DNA of 64,000 bases, taken from assembly GCA_015661075.1 (NCBI GenBank), contig JACVQJ010000013.1, forward strand, positions 54,302-118,301. The letters are read 5' to 3'. The position numbers were made by a program, and so were the translations under genes. This document shows, one piece after another, positions 44,320 to 53,584 of this stretch. The notes below the pieces were generated by a model. It saw nothing but the letters and a program-made list of their open reading frames with translations. It ran no database searches and was not told where the DNA came from. Each line of letters begins with the position of its first letter. Positions within the stretch are counted from its first letter, which is position 1. Source of the DNA: Parachlamydiales bacterium. Its GTDB lineage: Bacteria; Chlamydiota; Chlamydiia; Chlamydiales; SM23-39.

Positions 44320-46842
44320 TCACTCGGGATGCAGCGGCTTGTCGACCATGTGGATAAAGCGCTCGAGATAGCTCTCCTTATATCCAATCATCTGATAGAG
44401 AAGGGATTTTACGAACATCGTCAAAACGAACCAAACTAGAATATAGGCCCAAGCGAGGCCGACGTATTTCCAGCCAAGACCCGCGAAATCACCCGAGTTC
44501 AGACCATAAACCGAGACTAGGGTACCGATGGCGAGCGAGACAATCGTCGACAGGAAAAACTTCCACTCCGGATGTGGTTTTTGCCACAGCGGCCCAATAT
44601 TGCGAGTGAGGTAAATCGTGAGATTGCCTCCGCACAAAATTCCCATGAAGGCCAGAGTTTGCAGATAGCTGAACTGCTGATGTGGATCGGCGATATGGGC
44701 GAACCAATACATCTTTCCGATCCAGAAAAGGCCAAAAGTGGAGATAACGCCAATGACGGAAAACCCAATCGAGATCGTGAGGAGCTCCTTGATGTTCCAG
44801 TTAATGGGATGGGAGTGAACCCGCATATGATCATAGGCGATCATCATGATAGGAATATCGTTGAGCAATGCGATGAGGATGACCATGATCGCCGTCAATG
44901 GGTGTTCCTGAAATACCAGCATGGCCAACAGCAAAAACAGCAAAAGGCGGAACGTCTCCGCCATCCGATAGAGCATATAGCTCTTCATACGGCCAAACGT
45001 CCTCCTGGACTCGGCGATGGCGTGGCAGATCACACCCAAGCCTGACTCCGTCAGGACAAGATCAGCGGCCTGCCGGGCCGCGTCAGTCGCATTGCTGACG
45101 GCGATACCCACATCCGCCTGCTTTAGTGCGGGGGCGTCATTGACGCCGTCGCCAGTCATGCCGATAATATGGTTTTTGCGCTGCAGCGTTTTTACGATTT
45201 CGAACTTATGCTCGGGATAGACTTCTGCAAATCCATTGGCCTTGACAATCAGCTCCTCACGCAGCACATCGGAGAGGTTTTCGTTGTAGAGCTTGTCGAC
45301 GGAAATGATTTCCGTACCGAGGCCGAGCGTATGGGACAGCTCGCGGGCGATACTCTCATGATCTCCCGTTACGGTTTTGATCTCCACGCCCATCCCCTGG
45401 ATCTGCTCAAGGGTCTGTTTAGTGTCGGCGCGAGGAGGGTCAAGCAGAGCGATGAGCCCCAGATATTGCCATTTTTTCTGCGCGTCCGTTCGGGCAACGC
45501 CCAGTGTGCGATAGCCTTTTTTGGCATAGACTTCGACGCCCTCCATAACTTGTTTTTTCAGATTATCATCCGAGTAGCAAAGGCGCAACACCACCTGCGG
45601 GGCTCCTTTCATGACATCAAACATTGAGCCGTCGCTCGCCCGAACGGAGGATTCAGCGCGTTTGCGGACGGGATCGAATGGGGTGTATTTTTCAATCTTG
45701 AATGGCTCCAGCTCTTCTTTGCGAATCTTATGGAAGAGCGCTTCATCAATCGCGTCGTTGCTCTCAGCTTTGGACGCCAGGCCGGCCATGAGAAGCACCT
45801 CATTGTCGTCTTTCCCCTCAAACAACATAATCCCACCAACAGTCAGCTTATTCTTGGTGAGCGTCCCGGTCTTGTCCGAGCATAGAATATCCATGGATGC
45901 CAACTCTTCGATCGCAGACAGTCTGGATACAATCGCCTTCATCCGGGCCAGCTTATGCGCTCCGATCGCCATGGCGACGGAAAATACAGCGGGCGAGGCG
46001 ATCGGAATCCCGGCAACAACCAGAACGAGGAAGAAGATAATGATCCCTCCGATGGACTCGGTCGTGATATGGCGAATCTCCAGGCGATAGAAGGAGACAA
46101 CGAGAATGATCGCGCAAATGAGCAGTGTTGCGGCAATCAGGATATTTCCCATTCTCAAGAAAGCTTCTTCAAAGTGGGATTTATTTTGAGTGGTGCCGAC
46201 CAGCATGGCCGTTTTGCCAAAAAAGGTCTTATCCCCTGTCTTGGTCACGACGCCGACCATTTCGCCCATTTTGATGATCGTGCCGGAAAAAATGACGTTG
46301 CCGACTTTTTTGGTAACGGGAAGAGATTCTCCCGTTAAAATCGATTGGTCGACGGACAGATACTCCCCTTCGATCAGCAACACATCCGCAGGAATCACAT
46401 TGCCCAGCTTCACGCTGACGATATCACCTGGCACCAGCTTTCCCGCTTCAATCGTCTGCCACTTACCGTTTCTCAAAGCAAAGCAGTGCAGAGCCAGTTG
46501 TTCTTTCAGGGCGGCAATCGCGTTGCCAGCCTTGTGCTCCTGGACAAAACCCAATATCGCATTGATTAGCAGCATCAAAATGATCACGATGAAATCGGGC
46601 CAGCGCTCAAGTATAGCCGACAAAAGAGCCGCCGCTTCGATCATCCACGGGATCGGACCCCAGAAAAACGCCAGCAGCTTTTTCCACCAGTACTCTTTTT
46701 TTTCCTGTAAAACGTTTTCGCCGTATTGGAGCAGCCGCGCAGCGGCATCCTCAGTCGTTAATCCCCGTTTTGGATTGACCTTGAACTGTTCAAGGGCATC
46801 ACTAACGCTGATCTGTTCGAATTCATCTTTTTTCTGAGACAT
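44320..46842 (-). CDS. plasma-membrane type (P3A) proton P-type ATPase
   Basis: An 840-residue cation pump. Motifs in order: SILTGES (actuator loop), DKTGTLTKN with the phosphorylated Asp, TGDGVNDAPALKQADVGIAV, and about ten membrane helices. The N-terminal region GLTTEDAAARLLQYGENVL and a relatively short C terminus match the archaeal/plant/fungal H+-ATPase subfamily. It would export protons with ATP. In chlamydiae the usual ATPase for ion gradients is a V-type enzyme, so this is an accessory pump, perhaps for pH stress within a host vacuole (inference). Confidence 0.92.
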   Translation of the reverse strand: MSQKKDEFEQISVSDALEQFKVNPKRGLTTEDAAARLLQYGENVLQEKKEYWWKKLLAFFWGPIPWMIEAAALLSAILERWPDFIVIILMLLINAILGFVQEHKAGNAIAALKEQLALHCFALRNGKWQTIEAGKLVPGDIVSVKLGNVIPADVLLIEGEYLSVDQSILTGESLPVTKKVGNVIFSGTIIKMGEMVGVVTKTGDKTFFGKTAMLVGTTQNKSHFEEAFLRMGNILIAATLLICAIILVVSFYRLEIRHITTESIGGIIIFFLVLVVAGIPIASPAVFSVAMAIGAHKLARMKAIVSRLSAIEELASMDILCSDKTGTLTKNKLTVGGIMLFEGKDDNEVLLMAGLASKAESNDAIDEALFHKIRKEELEPFKIEKYTPFDPVRKRAESSVRASDGSMFDVMKGAPQVVLRLCYSDDNLKKQVMEGVEVYAKKGYRTLGVARTDAQKKWQYLGLIALLDPPRADTKQTLEQIQGMGVEIKTVTGDHESIARELSHTLGLGTEIISVDKLYNENLSDVLREELIVKANGFAEVYPEHKFEIVKTLQRKNHIIGMTGDGVNDAPALKQADVGIAVSNATDAARQAADLVLTESGLGVICHAIAESRRTFGRMKSYMLYRMAETFRLLLFLLLAMLVFQEHPLTAIMVILIALLNDIPIMMIAYDHMRVHSHPINWNIKELLTISIGFSVIGVISTFGLFWIGKMYWFAHIADPHQQFSYLQTLAFMGILCGGNLTIYLTRNIGPLWQKPHPEWKFFLSTIVSLAIGTLVSVYGLNSGDFAGLGWKYVGLAWAYILVWFVLTMFVKSLLYQMIGYKESYLERFIHMVDKPLHPE

Positions 46843-46916
46843 TCTGGCTCCGCGAAAATAATAATGTTCTTATTATTTCCACATAACCGCTATGGGCGAT
46901 AAATTCCATTGAAAAT

Positions 46917-47056
46917 TTGAAGAACTCCTCCTTGAAAGGAGGAGATTCTTCTGCAGCTTTTGGTTGCGGTGCGGCTAAAGCCGCTTACCGCAGGAATAAA
47001 ATATCTTGCCTAGACCCACCCCTGAAGGGGTGGGATTGCGGCAAGAAGTGCGTTCA
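46917..47056 (+). repeat. dispersed element A, best intergenic copy
   Basis: The 140 bases contain three hairpins: CTCCTCCTTGAAAGGAGGAG; GCGGTGCGGC/GCCGCTTACCGC; and CCCACCCCTGAAGGGGTGGG inside a TTGCC.../...GGCAA stem. It ends in AAGAAGTGCGTTCA. It serves as the reference copy for the other instances (20441, 36208, 59263 and fragments near 40053 and 63823). The layout recalls IS200/IS605-derived or REP-like non-autonomous elements; this is not proven. Confidence 0.85.
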
Positions 47057-47233
47057 ATGAATGGGCTTCTTGGAATTGTCCGTGAAATTTTCTCTAAAAT
47101 TCCTAGAGCAGTGAAGAAACAAACGATCAGCCTTGCTGATTGCTTGATGTCAGCATTAGCCATGTTCGGCATGAAATTGCCATCGTTGTTGGCATTTGAT
47201 GGCCCCAAATTAATGGATCGCTCTGATCGGTAA
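47057..47233 (+). pseudogene. N-terminal fragment of a transposase
   Basis: It begins ATGAATGG directly after the end of element A. The 58-residue product includes REIFSKIPRAVKKQ and ISLADCLMSALAMFGMKLPSL, a pattern I associate with the N terminus of a transposase common in Parachlamydia and Legionella genomes. It is cut off after about 50 codons, where the histidine-kinase gene begins on the other strand. It looks like the remnant of an insertion sequence whose remainder was replaced by the kinase gene. Confidence 0.5.
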
Positions 47234-48286
47234 TACTAACGTAAAAATTGTTCCTTTGCCCTCTTCGCTTTCAAATGAAATTTTTCCTTTGGCCATCTCG
47301 GTAATCAACTTGACTAAATAAAGACCAAGGCCGGTTCCATGCGGTTCATTCTCAATGACGTTCGTGGCGCGGAAGAATTTCTGGAAAACTTTTGTCTGTT
47401 CCTGCTTTGGAATCCCGCAACCATTATCACTCACCTGGGAAATAATCTCTTGATCATTTGCTTTCACCATCACCGAAATCGTTCCTTTCTGCCCGGTATA
47501 CTTCATGGCATTGGTGATTAAATTTAAATAGACTTGGCGCAGAAGATTACGATCGAAATGAACAGTGGGAAGTTTAGAAGGAATGCTGATTTCCAATTTT
47601 TGCTTTTTTTTATTCAATTCCTCACTTAATTCATCTGCTATGCCTTGTATTAATTCATCAAGATGTATTAGTTTTGATTCGACAAAAATTTTCCCTGATT
47701 CAATACGAGTGATATTTAAAAGCGAGGTTACCAAATCAATCATATTTTTGTTGGCAGACTGGATTCGTTCAACAAAGAATTTTTGTTTCTTACCCAACTT
47801 TCCGAATCGTTCCTGGCTTAACAGATCCAGAAATCCCTTCATCACTGTCAATGGCGACAATAGCTGATGGGAAGTGAGGGAAATAAACTCCGTTTTTAAC
47901 CGATCAACTTCTTTTTCTTTCGTTATATCTCTTTCAATCCCGACAAAAAATTTCACTTTTTTATTCTTGTCCAAAACCGGTGCAATCCTGACTTCGGCAA
48001 AATATACTTCCCCGTTTTTCCTTTTATTATGTAATTCACCCACAAAAACTTTCTTTTGAATTTTAATCGTTTTCCAAAAGTTTTTATAAAAATCTGTATC
48101 CATCTGCCCGCCCCAAAGCCTCGGCGAATGCCCTTTCATCTCCTCAAAAGAATAACCGGTCAGTTTCTCTGCAGCTTTATTCGCATAAAGAACCTCCCCA
48201 TCCGGATTGGTAATCATCATGTGATCATAAGCATTATCAACCGCCAGTTTCAGATTGGCCAGGTTTTCAATTTGCTGTTTCTTCAT
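47210..48286 (-). CDS. PAS-domain sensor histidine kinase, probably acquired by transfer
   Basis: A cytosolic sensor kinase of 358 residues without membrane segments. The PAS domain (residues 15-125) has YDHMMITNPDGEVLYANKAA. The H box is SLTSHQLLSPL (His 140). The ATPase has N box NLLRQVYLNLITNAMKYT, G1 DNGCGIPK and G2 GTGLGLYLV. The H-box style, Lys-rich composition and higher A+T differ from neighbouring genes and recall kinases of candidate-phyla bacteria. No response regulator lies nearby. The region is bracketed by a transposase fragment on one side and GAACGCACTTCTT (48308-48320), a match to the end of element A, on the other. The start ATG 48286 has the best ribosome site; the frame extends to 48316. 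Confidence 0.85.
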   Translation of the reverse strand: MKKQQIENLANLKLAVDNAYDHMMITNPDGEVLYANKAAEKLTGYSFEEMKGHSPRLWGGQMDTDFYKNFWKTIKIQKKVFVGELHNKRKNGEVYFAEVRIAPVLDKNKKVKFFVGIERDITKEKEVDRLKTEFISLTSHQLLSPLTVMKGFLDLLSQERFGKLGKKQKFFVERIQSANKNMIDLVTSLLNITRIESGKIFVESKLIHLDELIQGIADELSEELNKKKQKLEISIPSKLPTVHFDRNLLRQVYLNLITNAMKYTGQKGTISVMVKANDQEIISQVSDNGCGIPKQEQTKVFQKFFRATNVIENEPHGTGLGLYLVKLITEMAKGKISFESEEGKGTIFTLVLPIRAIH

Positions 48287-48361
48287 AAACAATCCACTTG
48301 TCAACATCGAACGCACTTCTTATTTCTAGTCAGCTCCTAATAGAAGTCCATGGCGTCAACC

Positions 48362-50008
48362 CTATCCTTTCAAGCCTCGCCAGCGCTGAACTACGGGCAC
48401 ATAACGCCCCTTGCTGAACGCCTTTTGCGTCACGCGGATGCCGATAGGCGCCTGGCGGCGCTTGAACTCCGCTCTGTGCATCCGAACCACTAGATCCTGC
48501 ACAAAATCCAGATTATGCTTTCTTTTTTCGGCGATCTCCTCTGGCGAGAGCCGCTTTTCAATATAATCTTCGATGATGGGATCGAGCACCTCATAGGGCG
48601 GCAGCGTGTCGAGATAACTCTCGTTCGCTTTGAGCTCCGGCGTGGGCATTTTTTGCAAAATCGCCTGCGGAATGATTTCCTGTTCGCGATTGATATGGCG
48701 CGCCAGATGATAGACATTTGTTTTGGTCACGTCGCTCAAAGGGGCCAGAGCGCCGCACATATCGCCGTAAATGGTCATGTAGCCCATGGCCATTTCGCTC
48801 TTATTACCCGTCGTCAGCAGCAAGCCCCCGAATTTATTCGTCATCGCCATCAGAATCTGACCGCGGATGCGCGCCTGCAAATTTTCTTCCGTCACATCCC
48901 AAGGCCGCTTGGCAAACAGGGGCTTTAAAGTGCTCAGCGCCGCTTCAAACATCGGCTCAATGCTGATTTTCTTAAACACAACGCCCAGCCGCTCAGCGAG
49001 GATTTCTGCATCAGTATAGCTGGCGTCAGAAGAAAAGCGCGACGGCAAACTCAGCGCCAAAATGTTTTTCGCTCCAATCGCTTCCGCAGCGAGGCATGCG
49101 ACCACGGCGGAATCGATGCCGCCCGACAAGCCCAGCACCGCCTTGCGATGGCCCTGTTTTTCAAAATAATCGCGAATACCGAGCACGATGGCCCGATACA
49201 CGTCCTCAATGCCCTCTTCCGGCATCGACAGCGGCTCCGGGCGAACGGCCAGATCGACGAAAAGCTCGTCCTGGACAAATCCCTTCGCCATGCAAACCAG
49301 TTTGCCCTGGGCATCGAGATAAAAACTGTGTCCATCGAAGACGAGCTGATCGTTGGCGCCCACCTGGTTGCACAAAACGAGCGGCGCTTGCACAGCGCGG
49401 GCCGACGAAGCAAGGGCCTGTATGCGCTGCGTTTTTTTATGCCTGCAATAGGGCGAGGCGGACAAATTGACGACGAGATCAACCTCCTGTTCCTGCAGCG
49501 CCGCAACGGGATCGATTCGATAGTTCGTGTATCCAACAGTGCCGGAGTGCTGCCAGAGATCTTCGCAGATCGTCACGGCGACGTTTTTTCCCATGTGCTT
49601 GACAATAGAAATCTTGTCGCCCGGCTGGAAATATCGCCTTTCGTCGAAGACATCGTAAGTGGGCAGCAGTTGCTTGTCGTAAAAACCGATGAGCTTTCCA
49701 TCCTGGAAAATAGCCGCGCTATTGAAAAGCGGTTTTTCGATGCCGGACTCGTTAACGCGCGGCAACCCGACAATGGCCATCAGCCCCTTCGTCATTGGAG
49801 CAATCACGGACAACTTTTGCTGCAGGGCTTTGATAAAACTGGCATCGAGCAGCAAATCCCCCGGTGGATAGCCCAACAGAGTCAATTCGGGGAAAACAAC
49901 GATATCTGCATCGATTTCTCGGGCGCGCTCCAACGCATCCAGAACAAGGCGCGTATTGCCTTCGATATCGCCAATCGTCGGATTGAGCTGTGCAGCCAGT
50001 ACTCTCAT
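48362..50008 (-). CDS. nadE: glutamine-hydrolysing NAD+ synthase
   Basis: It makes NAD from nicotinate adenine dinucleotide, ATP and glutamine. The N-terminal nitrilase-type glutaminase (VFPELTLLGYPPGDLLLD, with the Cys in ICEDLW) is followed by the synthetase domain with LGLSGGIDSAVVACLAAEAIG. The 548 residues from ATG 50008 (MRVLAAQLNPTIGDIEGN) fit the bacterial fused form; the frame continues 24 codons upstream without similarity. It is transcribed away from htpG. Confidence 0.94.
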   Translation of the reverse strand: MRVLAAQLNPTIGDIEGNTRLVLDALERAREIDADIVVFPELTLLGYPPGDLLLDASFIKALQQKLSVIAPMTKGLMAIVGLPRVNESGIEKPLFNSAAIFQDGKLIGFYDKQLLPTYDVFDERRYFQPGDKISIVKHMGKNVAVTICEDLWQHSGTVGYTNYRIDPVAALQEQEVDLVVNLSASPYCRHKKTQRIQALASSARAVQAPLVLCNQVGANDQLVFDGHSFYLDAQGKLVCMAKGFVQDELFVDLAVRPEPLSMPEEGIEDVYRAIVLGIRDYFEKQGHRKAVLGLSGGIDSAVVACLAAEAIGAKNILALSLPSRFSSDASYTDAEILAERLGVVFKKISIEPMFEAALSTLKPLFAKRPWDVTEENLQARIRGQILMAMTNKFGGLLLTTGNKSEMAMGYMTIYGDMCGALAPLSDVTKTNVYHLARHINREQEIIPQAILQKMPTPELKANESYLDTLPPYEVLDPIIEDYIEKRLSPEEIAEKRKHNLDFVQDLVVRMHRAEFKRRQAPIGIRVTQKAFSKGRYVPVVQRWRGLKG

Positions 50009-50130
50009 ATTCCTAGAGAGATACCCCAGACTCATGCATTTTTTCCAGAAAATTCTCCTTTGATACTTGACATGAATCAAATAAACGCATTTAATTAATA
50101 ATGTAGTTTAATAAATAGGAGCATAATTCC

Positions 50131-51945
50131 ATGCGTCAAAACACTCTTTCAATCCATAGCGAAAACATTCTTCCCATCATCAAAAAATGGCTCTATTCCA
50201 GCCATGATATCTTTCTGCGCGAGCTCGTTGCGAATGCCTGCGACGCCAACAAAAAATTGCGCGTATTAAGAGACTGCGGACAGGCCGCCGCAGACGACGA
50301 ACCCTTTGAGATCCAGATTCAGGTCGACCCTGAAAAAAAGACGGTGACGATTTCGGACAACGGGATCGGGATGACGGAAGAAGAAGTTGAAAAATACATT
50401 GCCCAGATCGCCTTTTCCGGCGCCGAAGAATTTTTGGCCAAATACAAAACGCAAACCGAAAAAGACCCGATGATCGGCCATTTTGGACTGGGATTCTATT
50501 CATCTTACATGGTTTCTGCCAAAGTCGAGCTGCAAACGCTTTCCTACAAACCCGACGCCAAGCCGGTATTTTGGTCATGCGACGGATCGACGATGTATGA
50601 AATCGGGGAAGGAACCCGAACGAAGCGCGGAACCGACGTCATATTACATCTCGATGAAGCCAGCATTGATTATCTCGAAGATAAAAAACTGCGCGACCTG
50701 CTCGATCGCTACTGTTTGTTCATGCCCGATCCGATTGCCTTGAATGGCCAGTCCATCGGCAATGAAGCACCATTATGGATCAAGCCGCCGGCCGATTGCA
50801 CGGATGAGGACTATCTCTCTTTCTACCGAAAACTCTATCCCGAGGATCACAATCCGATTTTCTGGATCCATCTCAACGTCGACTATCCGTTCCGCCTGCA
50901 GGGCATTCTCTATTTCCCTAAAGCGCAGCGCCAATTCGACAATATGGGCTCATCGATCCGGCTGTTTTGCAACCGCGTCTTTGTCTCTGACCATTGCCGC
51001 GATTTTCTGCCGGACTTTTTGACCCTGATGCGCGGCGCGATCGACAGCCCCGACATCCCGCTCAATGTCTCGCGCTCCTATCTGCAGATCGACCACAATG
51101 TGAAGCAGCTGGGCGCCCATATCTCGAAAAAGGTCTCCGACCGGCTCAATGCGCTCTTCAAAACGGACCGCGAAAAATACGTGACCTGCTGGCCCGAGCT
51201 CGAATCGCTGGTCAAACTGGGCCTGCTCCAGGACGAAAAATTCTACGAAAAGATCAAAGACGTGGTGATCTGGAAAAACAGCAGCAGCCAGTGGACGACT
51301 TTGCCGGAATATCTCGACCGCGCGAAGGAAAAAAAGGTCCATTACAGCGACCAGGAAAAGGCAGCCCCGATCCAGAAAGTATTTCTCGATCAGGGCATCG
51401 AACTGATCTATACCTCGTCGCCCATCGACGTGGCTGTGATCAGCTCCATCGAGCATAAAATGTCGGATGTGCCCTTCCAGCGCGTCGACAGCACGCTCGA
51501 TCCCAGCCTGATCGATGAGAGCCGCGAGAAGTCATTGCTGGACGCCGACGGAAAATCGCTCGCATCGCGCATTGCGGATTATTTCCGCACCAACCTGATG
51601 GACGCCAATCTGGAAATCGAAGCCAAAAGCCTCGCATCCGATTCTTTGCCTGGGCTGGTTTTGCTCGATGAGAACATGCGGCGCCTGCGCGACTATCTGG
51701 TGCTGACGCAAGGAAAAGCGCCCAACCAGCAATTTAAAAAGACCTTCGTGGTGAACACCAACAACAAGCTGGTGCAAGCGGCCTATCGCCTGGCGGACAA
51801 GCACCCGCAGCTGTCCCACGATCTGACCCGTCAGATCTATGATCTATCGCGCATGGCCCAAAAAGAGATGGAGCCATCGGAAATGGAAAAGGTCGTCGCC
51901 CACAATCAACAACTGCTGGAGCAGCTCACCGCACTGGTTCAATAA
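50131..51945 (+). CDS. htpG: molecular chaperone HtpG (Hsp90)
   Basis: A 604-residue Hsp90 of bacterial type. The GHKL ATPase domain shows ELVANACDANKKL, ISDNGIGMTEEEVEKYI, IAFSGAEEFL and GHFGLGFYSSYMV. The middle domain has LNVSRSYLQ near residue 310. The usual acidic linker and C-terminal MEEVD are absent, as in bacteria. TAGGAGC is close upstream of ATG 50131. It is slightly shorter than E. coli HtpG (624). Confidence 0.95.
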   Translation: MRQNTLSIHSENILPIIKKWLYSSHDIFLRELVANACDANKKLRVLRDCGQAAADDEPFEIQIQVDPEKKTVTISDNGIGMTEEEVEKYIAQIAFSGAEEFLAKYKTQTEKDPMIGHFGLGFYSSYMVSAKVELQTLSYKPDAKPVFWSCDGSTMYEIGEGTRTKRGTDVILHLDEASIDYLEDKKLRDLLDRYCLFMPDPIALNGQSIGNEAPLWIKPPADCTDEDYLSFYRKLYPEDHNPIFWIHLNVDYPFRLQGILYFPKAQRQFDNMGSSIRLFCNRVFVSDHCRDFLPDFLTLMRGAIDSPDIPLNVSRSYLQIDHNVKQLGAHISKKVSDRLNALFKTDREKYVTCWPELESLVKLGLLQDEKFYEKIKDVVIWKNSSSQWTTLPEYLDRAKEKKVHYSDQEKAAPIQKVFLDQGIELIYTSSPIDVAVISSIEHKMSDVPFQRVDSTLDPSLIDESREKSLLDADGKSLASRIADYFRTNLMDANLEIEAKSLASDSLPGLVLLDENMRRLRDYLVLTQGKAPNQQFKKTFVVNTNNKLVQAAYRLADKHPQLSHDLTRQIYDLSRMAQKEMEPSEMEKVVAHNQQLLEQLTALVQ

Positions 51946-51976
51946 AAGAAACTGTGCAAAAACCACCCACATGTTT

Positions 51977-52013
51977 ATGATCCGGATTTGGCTTGTCAAG
52001 GAATCCGGATCAT
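51977..52013 (+). promoter_or_regulatory. perfect 12-bp inverted repeat ending on a start codon
   Basis: ATGATCCGGATT (51977-51988) and AATCCGGATCAT (52002-52013) are exact complements with a 13-base loop. The hairpin lies just after htpG and its 3' arm covers the first bases of the likely start of the next gene (ATG 52012), so it could terminate htpG or mask translation. Confidence 0.5.
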
Positions 52014-53175
52014 GCATGATATTTGTCGATTTCTCGTCGTAGTGCTCCTTCCCTTCCAGCTCTTTTCCGAAATATCCGCACTATATCTCAGCTGGTATGG
52101 CGATCCATCCACGACGATGGCCGTTCAGTGGCACAGCGATGCCGATCTACCGCAAGAAACTCTTCTTTGGAAAGAACTCGATCAATCCGATTGGCATGAA
52201 ACAGCATCGACCCATCGCACTCTGCCAGGGACCCGCCTCTATGTGCACGCGGTGAATTTATCAACACTATCTCCCGGCGCGGAATATGAATTTCGCATCA
52301 GCTCCGACAGCCCTGTCTATCGCTTCCGCACGATGCCGCAAACACTGGATCGCCCCGTATCATTTGTCGTCGGTGCAGAAATTTTCGGATCGCGCAAGAT
52401 CTTTCGTAAAATGGCTGAAACGATTCGGCAGCATGATCCCGATTTCATCGTCATTGGCGGGAATATGGCCCGAGCCATCCATCCCAATCCGGTCCAGGTC
52501 CCCTCAAGCGCGCTCAGACATTGGCTCTCATTTTTCAATGAGTGGAAAAAATCGTTCGTCGCCGAACAAAAGCGAATCATCCCCTTCCTCGTCATCCCCG
52601 GCTCCGAAGACATCCGGCCCGATGATTACGAGCTGTTCTTTTCCCTGTTTGCCTTTCCCGAGCATCAGCTGTACCGAAGCCTGGATTTCGGCCATTACCT
52701 GACTCTTTATCTTCTCGACAGCGGCCATTTTCACCCCATCGACGGCCCCCAATCCTACTGGCTCAACCGCTCCCTCAACGAGCCTCAAAAAAACTCTTTC
52801 CGTTTTGCCGTATACAGCGAGAGCGCCTACCCCTCATCCGACCCCTATCTCGGAGGGACGGCCAAAAAAATCCGCACTCATTGGTGCCCCCTCTTCGAAA
52901 GAACCGGCCTTCATGCCGCATTCGAGCACCACAACTATGCCTTTAAACGGACATTTCCCCTGAAAGAGGGCCATATCGCCAATGAGGGAACAGTCTATCT
53001 CGGCGACGGCTGCTGGGGGGCGGAGCCGCGCAAAACCAACGATTTATGGTACCTGGAGAAAAAAGCCAAGAGAAACGGCGTCTGGCTCGTTCAATTGACG
53101 CCAGAAAAAGCCAGCCTCCAGGCCATCGATCTGTTCAATGAGACGATCGACGAGCTTGCGCTGACCAACAAATAA
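52012..53175 (+). CDS. exported purple-acid-phosphatase-like protein with altered metal ligands
   Basis: A 387-residue protein with a signal peptide (MHDICRFLVVVLLPFQLFSEISA), so periplasmic or outer. An N-terminal fibronectin-III-like domain (YLSWYGDPSTTMAVQWHSD) precedes a calcineurin-like phosphoesterase fold. The fold motifs are recognisable, but the key ligands are changed: IVIGGNMARA stands where GD-x-Y is expected, PGSEDI stands for GNH-E, and FEHHNYAFKRT for the last GH-H-YER. It may bind different metals, have lost catalysis, or act as a binding protein. The start ATG 52012 gives the leader and follows a hairpin. Confidence 0.72.
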   Translation: MHDICRFLVVVLLPFQLFSEISALYLSWYGDPSTTMAVQWHSDADLPQETLLWKELDQSDWHETASTHRTLPGTRLYVHAVNLSTLSPGAEYEFRISSDSPVYRFRTMPQTLDRPVSFVVGAEIFGSRKIFRKMAETIRQHDPDFIVIGGNMARAIHPNPVQVPSSALRHWLSFFNEWKKSFVAEQKRIIPFLVIPGSEDIRPDDYELFFSLFAFPEHQLYRSLDFGHYLTLYLLDSGHFHPIDGPQSYWLNRSLNEPQKNSFRFAVYSESAYPSSDPYLGGTAKKIRTHWCPLFERTGLHAAFEHHNYAFKRTFPLKEGHIANEGTVYLGDGCWGAEPRKTNDLWYLEKKAKRNGVWLVQLTPEKASLQAIDLFNETIDELALTNK

Positions 53176-53584
53176 CAACATGGCCACACAACCCCAAGCT
53201 TCTAATGCACCAAAGGCGTGGCAACACCTGGACGCGACCCGCTCCTCCAAAACTTCGGCGCGGCAGGGATGTCAGTTACCTGACACCTCCGCACAGGTAT
53301 CCGCCCAATTTAGACAGATTAACGAGTCAAGATCACTCGTGATTTATTTTGAGTATTTCTAGCGAAGAGCCATCGATCTGACAAGAGTTCCTTTGACGAG
53401 TGGATTAGCAATCGCACAAACTCTAGCCCATCGGGCCGTTCAATGAGACAATCGGCTCAGTTTTTGGCTGAAAAATATTAATAACTATTTTAAATTAATT
53501 CCCATCCCCATTTTTTAACAACACCATTGAAATTAACGCTTAATTATGATATTATTAACGAATAATTAACAACACAATACAACT
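53176..53584. other. 409-bp non-coding region upstream of the first coiled-coil gene
   Basis: No gene is seen. The first 170 bases are GC-richer and hold a small TGTCAGTTACCTGACA palindrome. From about 53410 the sequence resembles the region upstream of the second coiled-coil gene (shared CGCACAAACT, TAGCCCATCG, CAATGAGAC and ATTGAAATTAA), so it was duplicated with the gene. The possible promoter TTGAAA (53527)-17-TATTAT (53550) lies in the shared part. Confidence 0.7.
53527..53555 (+). promoter_or_regulatory. promoter-like site for the 53585 gene
   Basis: TTGAAA and TATTAT with 17-base spacing; the same TTGAAA and a TATATA stretch lie at the matching place (58588-58615) before the paralogous gene, which supports function. 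Confidence 0.5.

Noticed and set aside
46975..47208. Minus-strand frame with peptide CRNPTPSGVGLGK also found in YbeY
   Set aside because: The shared peptide is only the translation of element A; it is not a protein family.
50009..50080. 24-codon N-terminal extension of nadE
   Set aside because: NAD synthases begin at MRVLAAQLNPT-type sequence; the extension overlaps the likely promoter region and is not conserved-looking.
49148..50098. Long plus-strand frame opposite nadE
   Set aside because: It is antisense to a well-supported gene and shows no recognisable motif.
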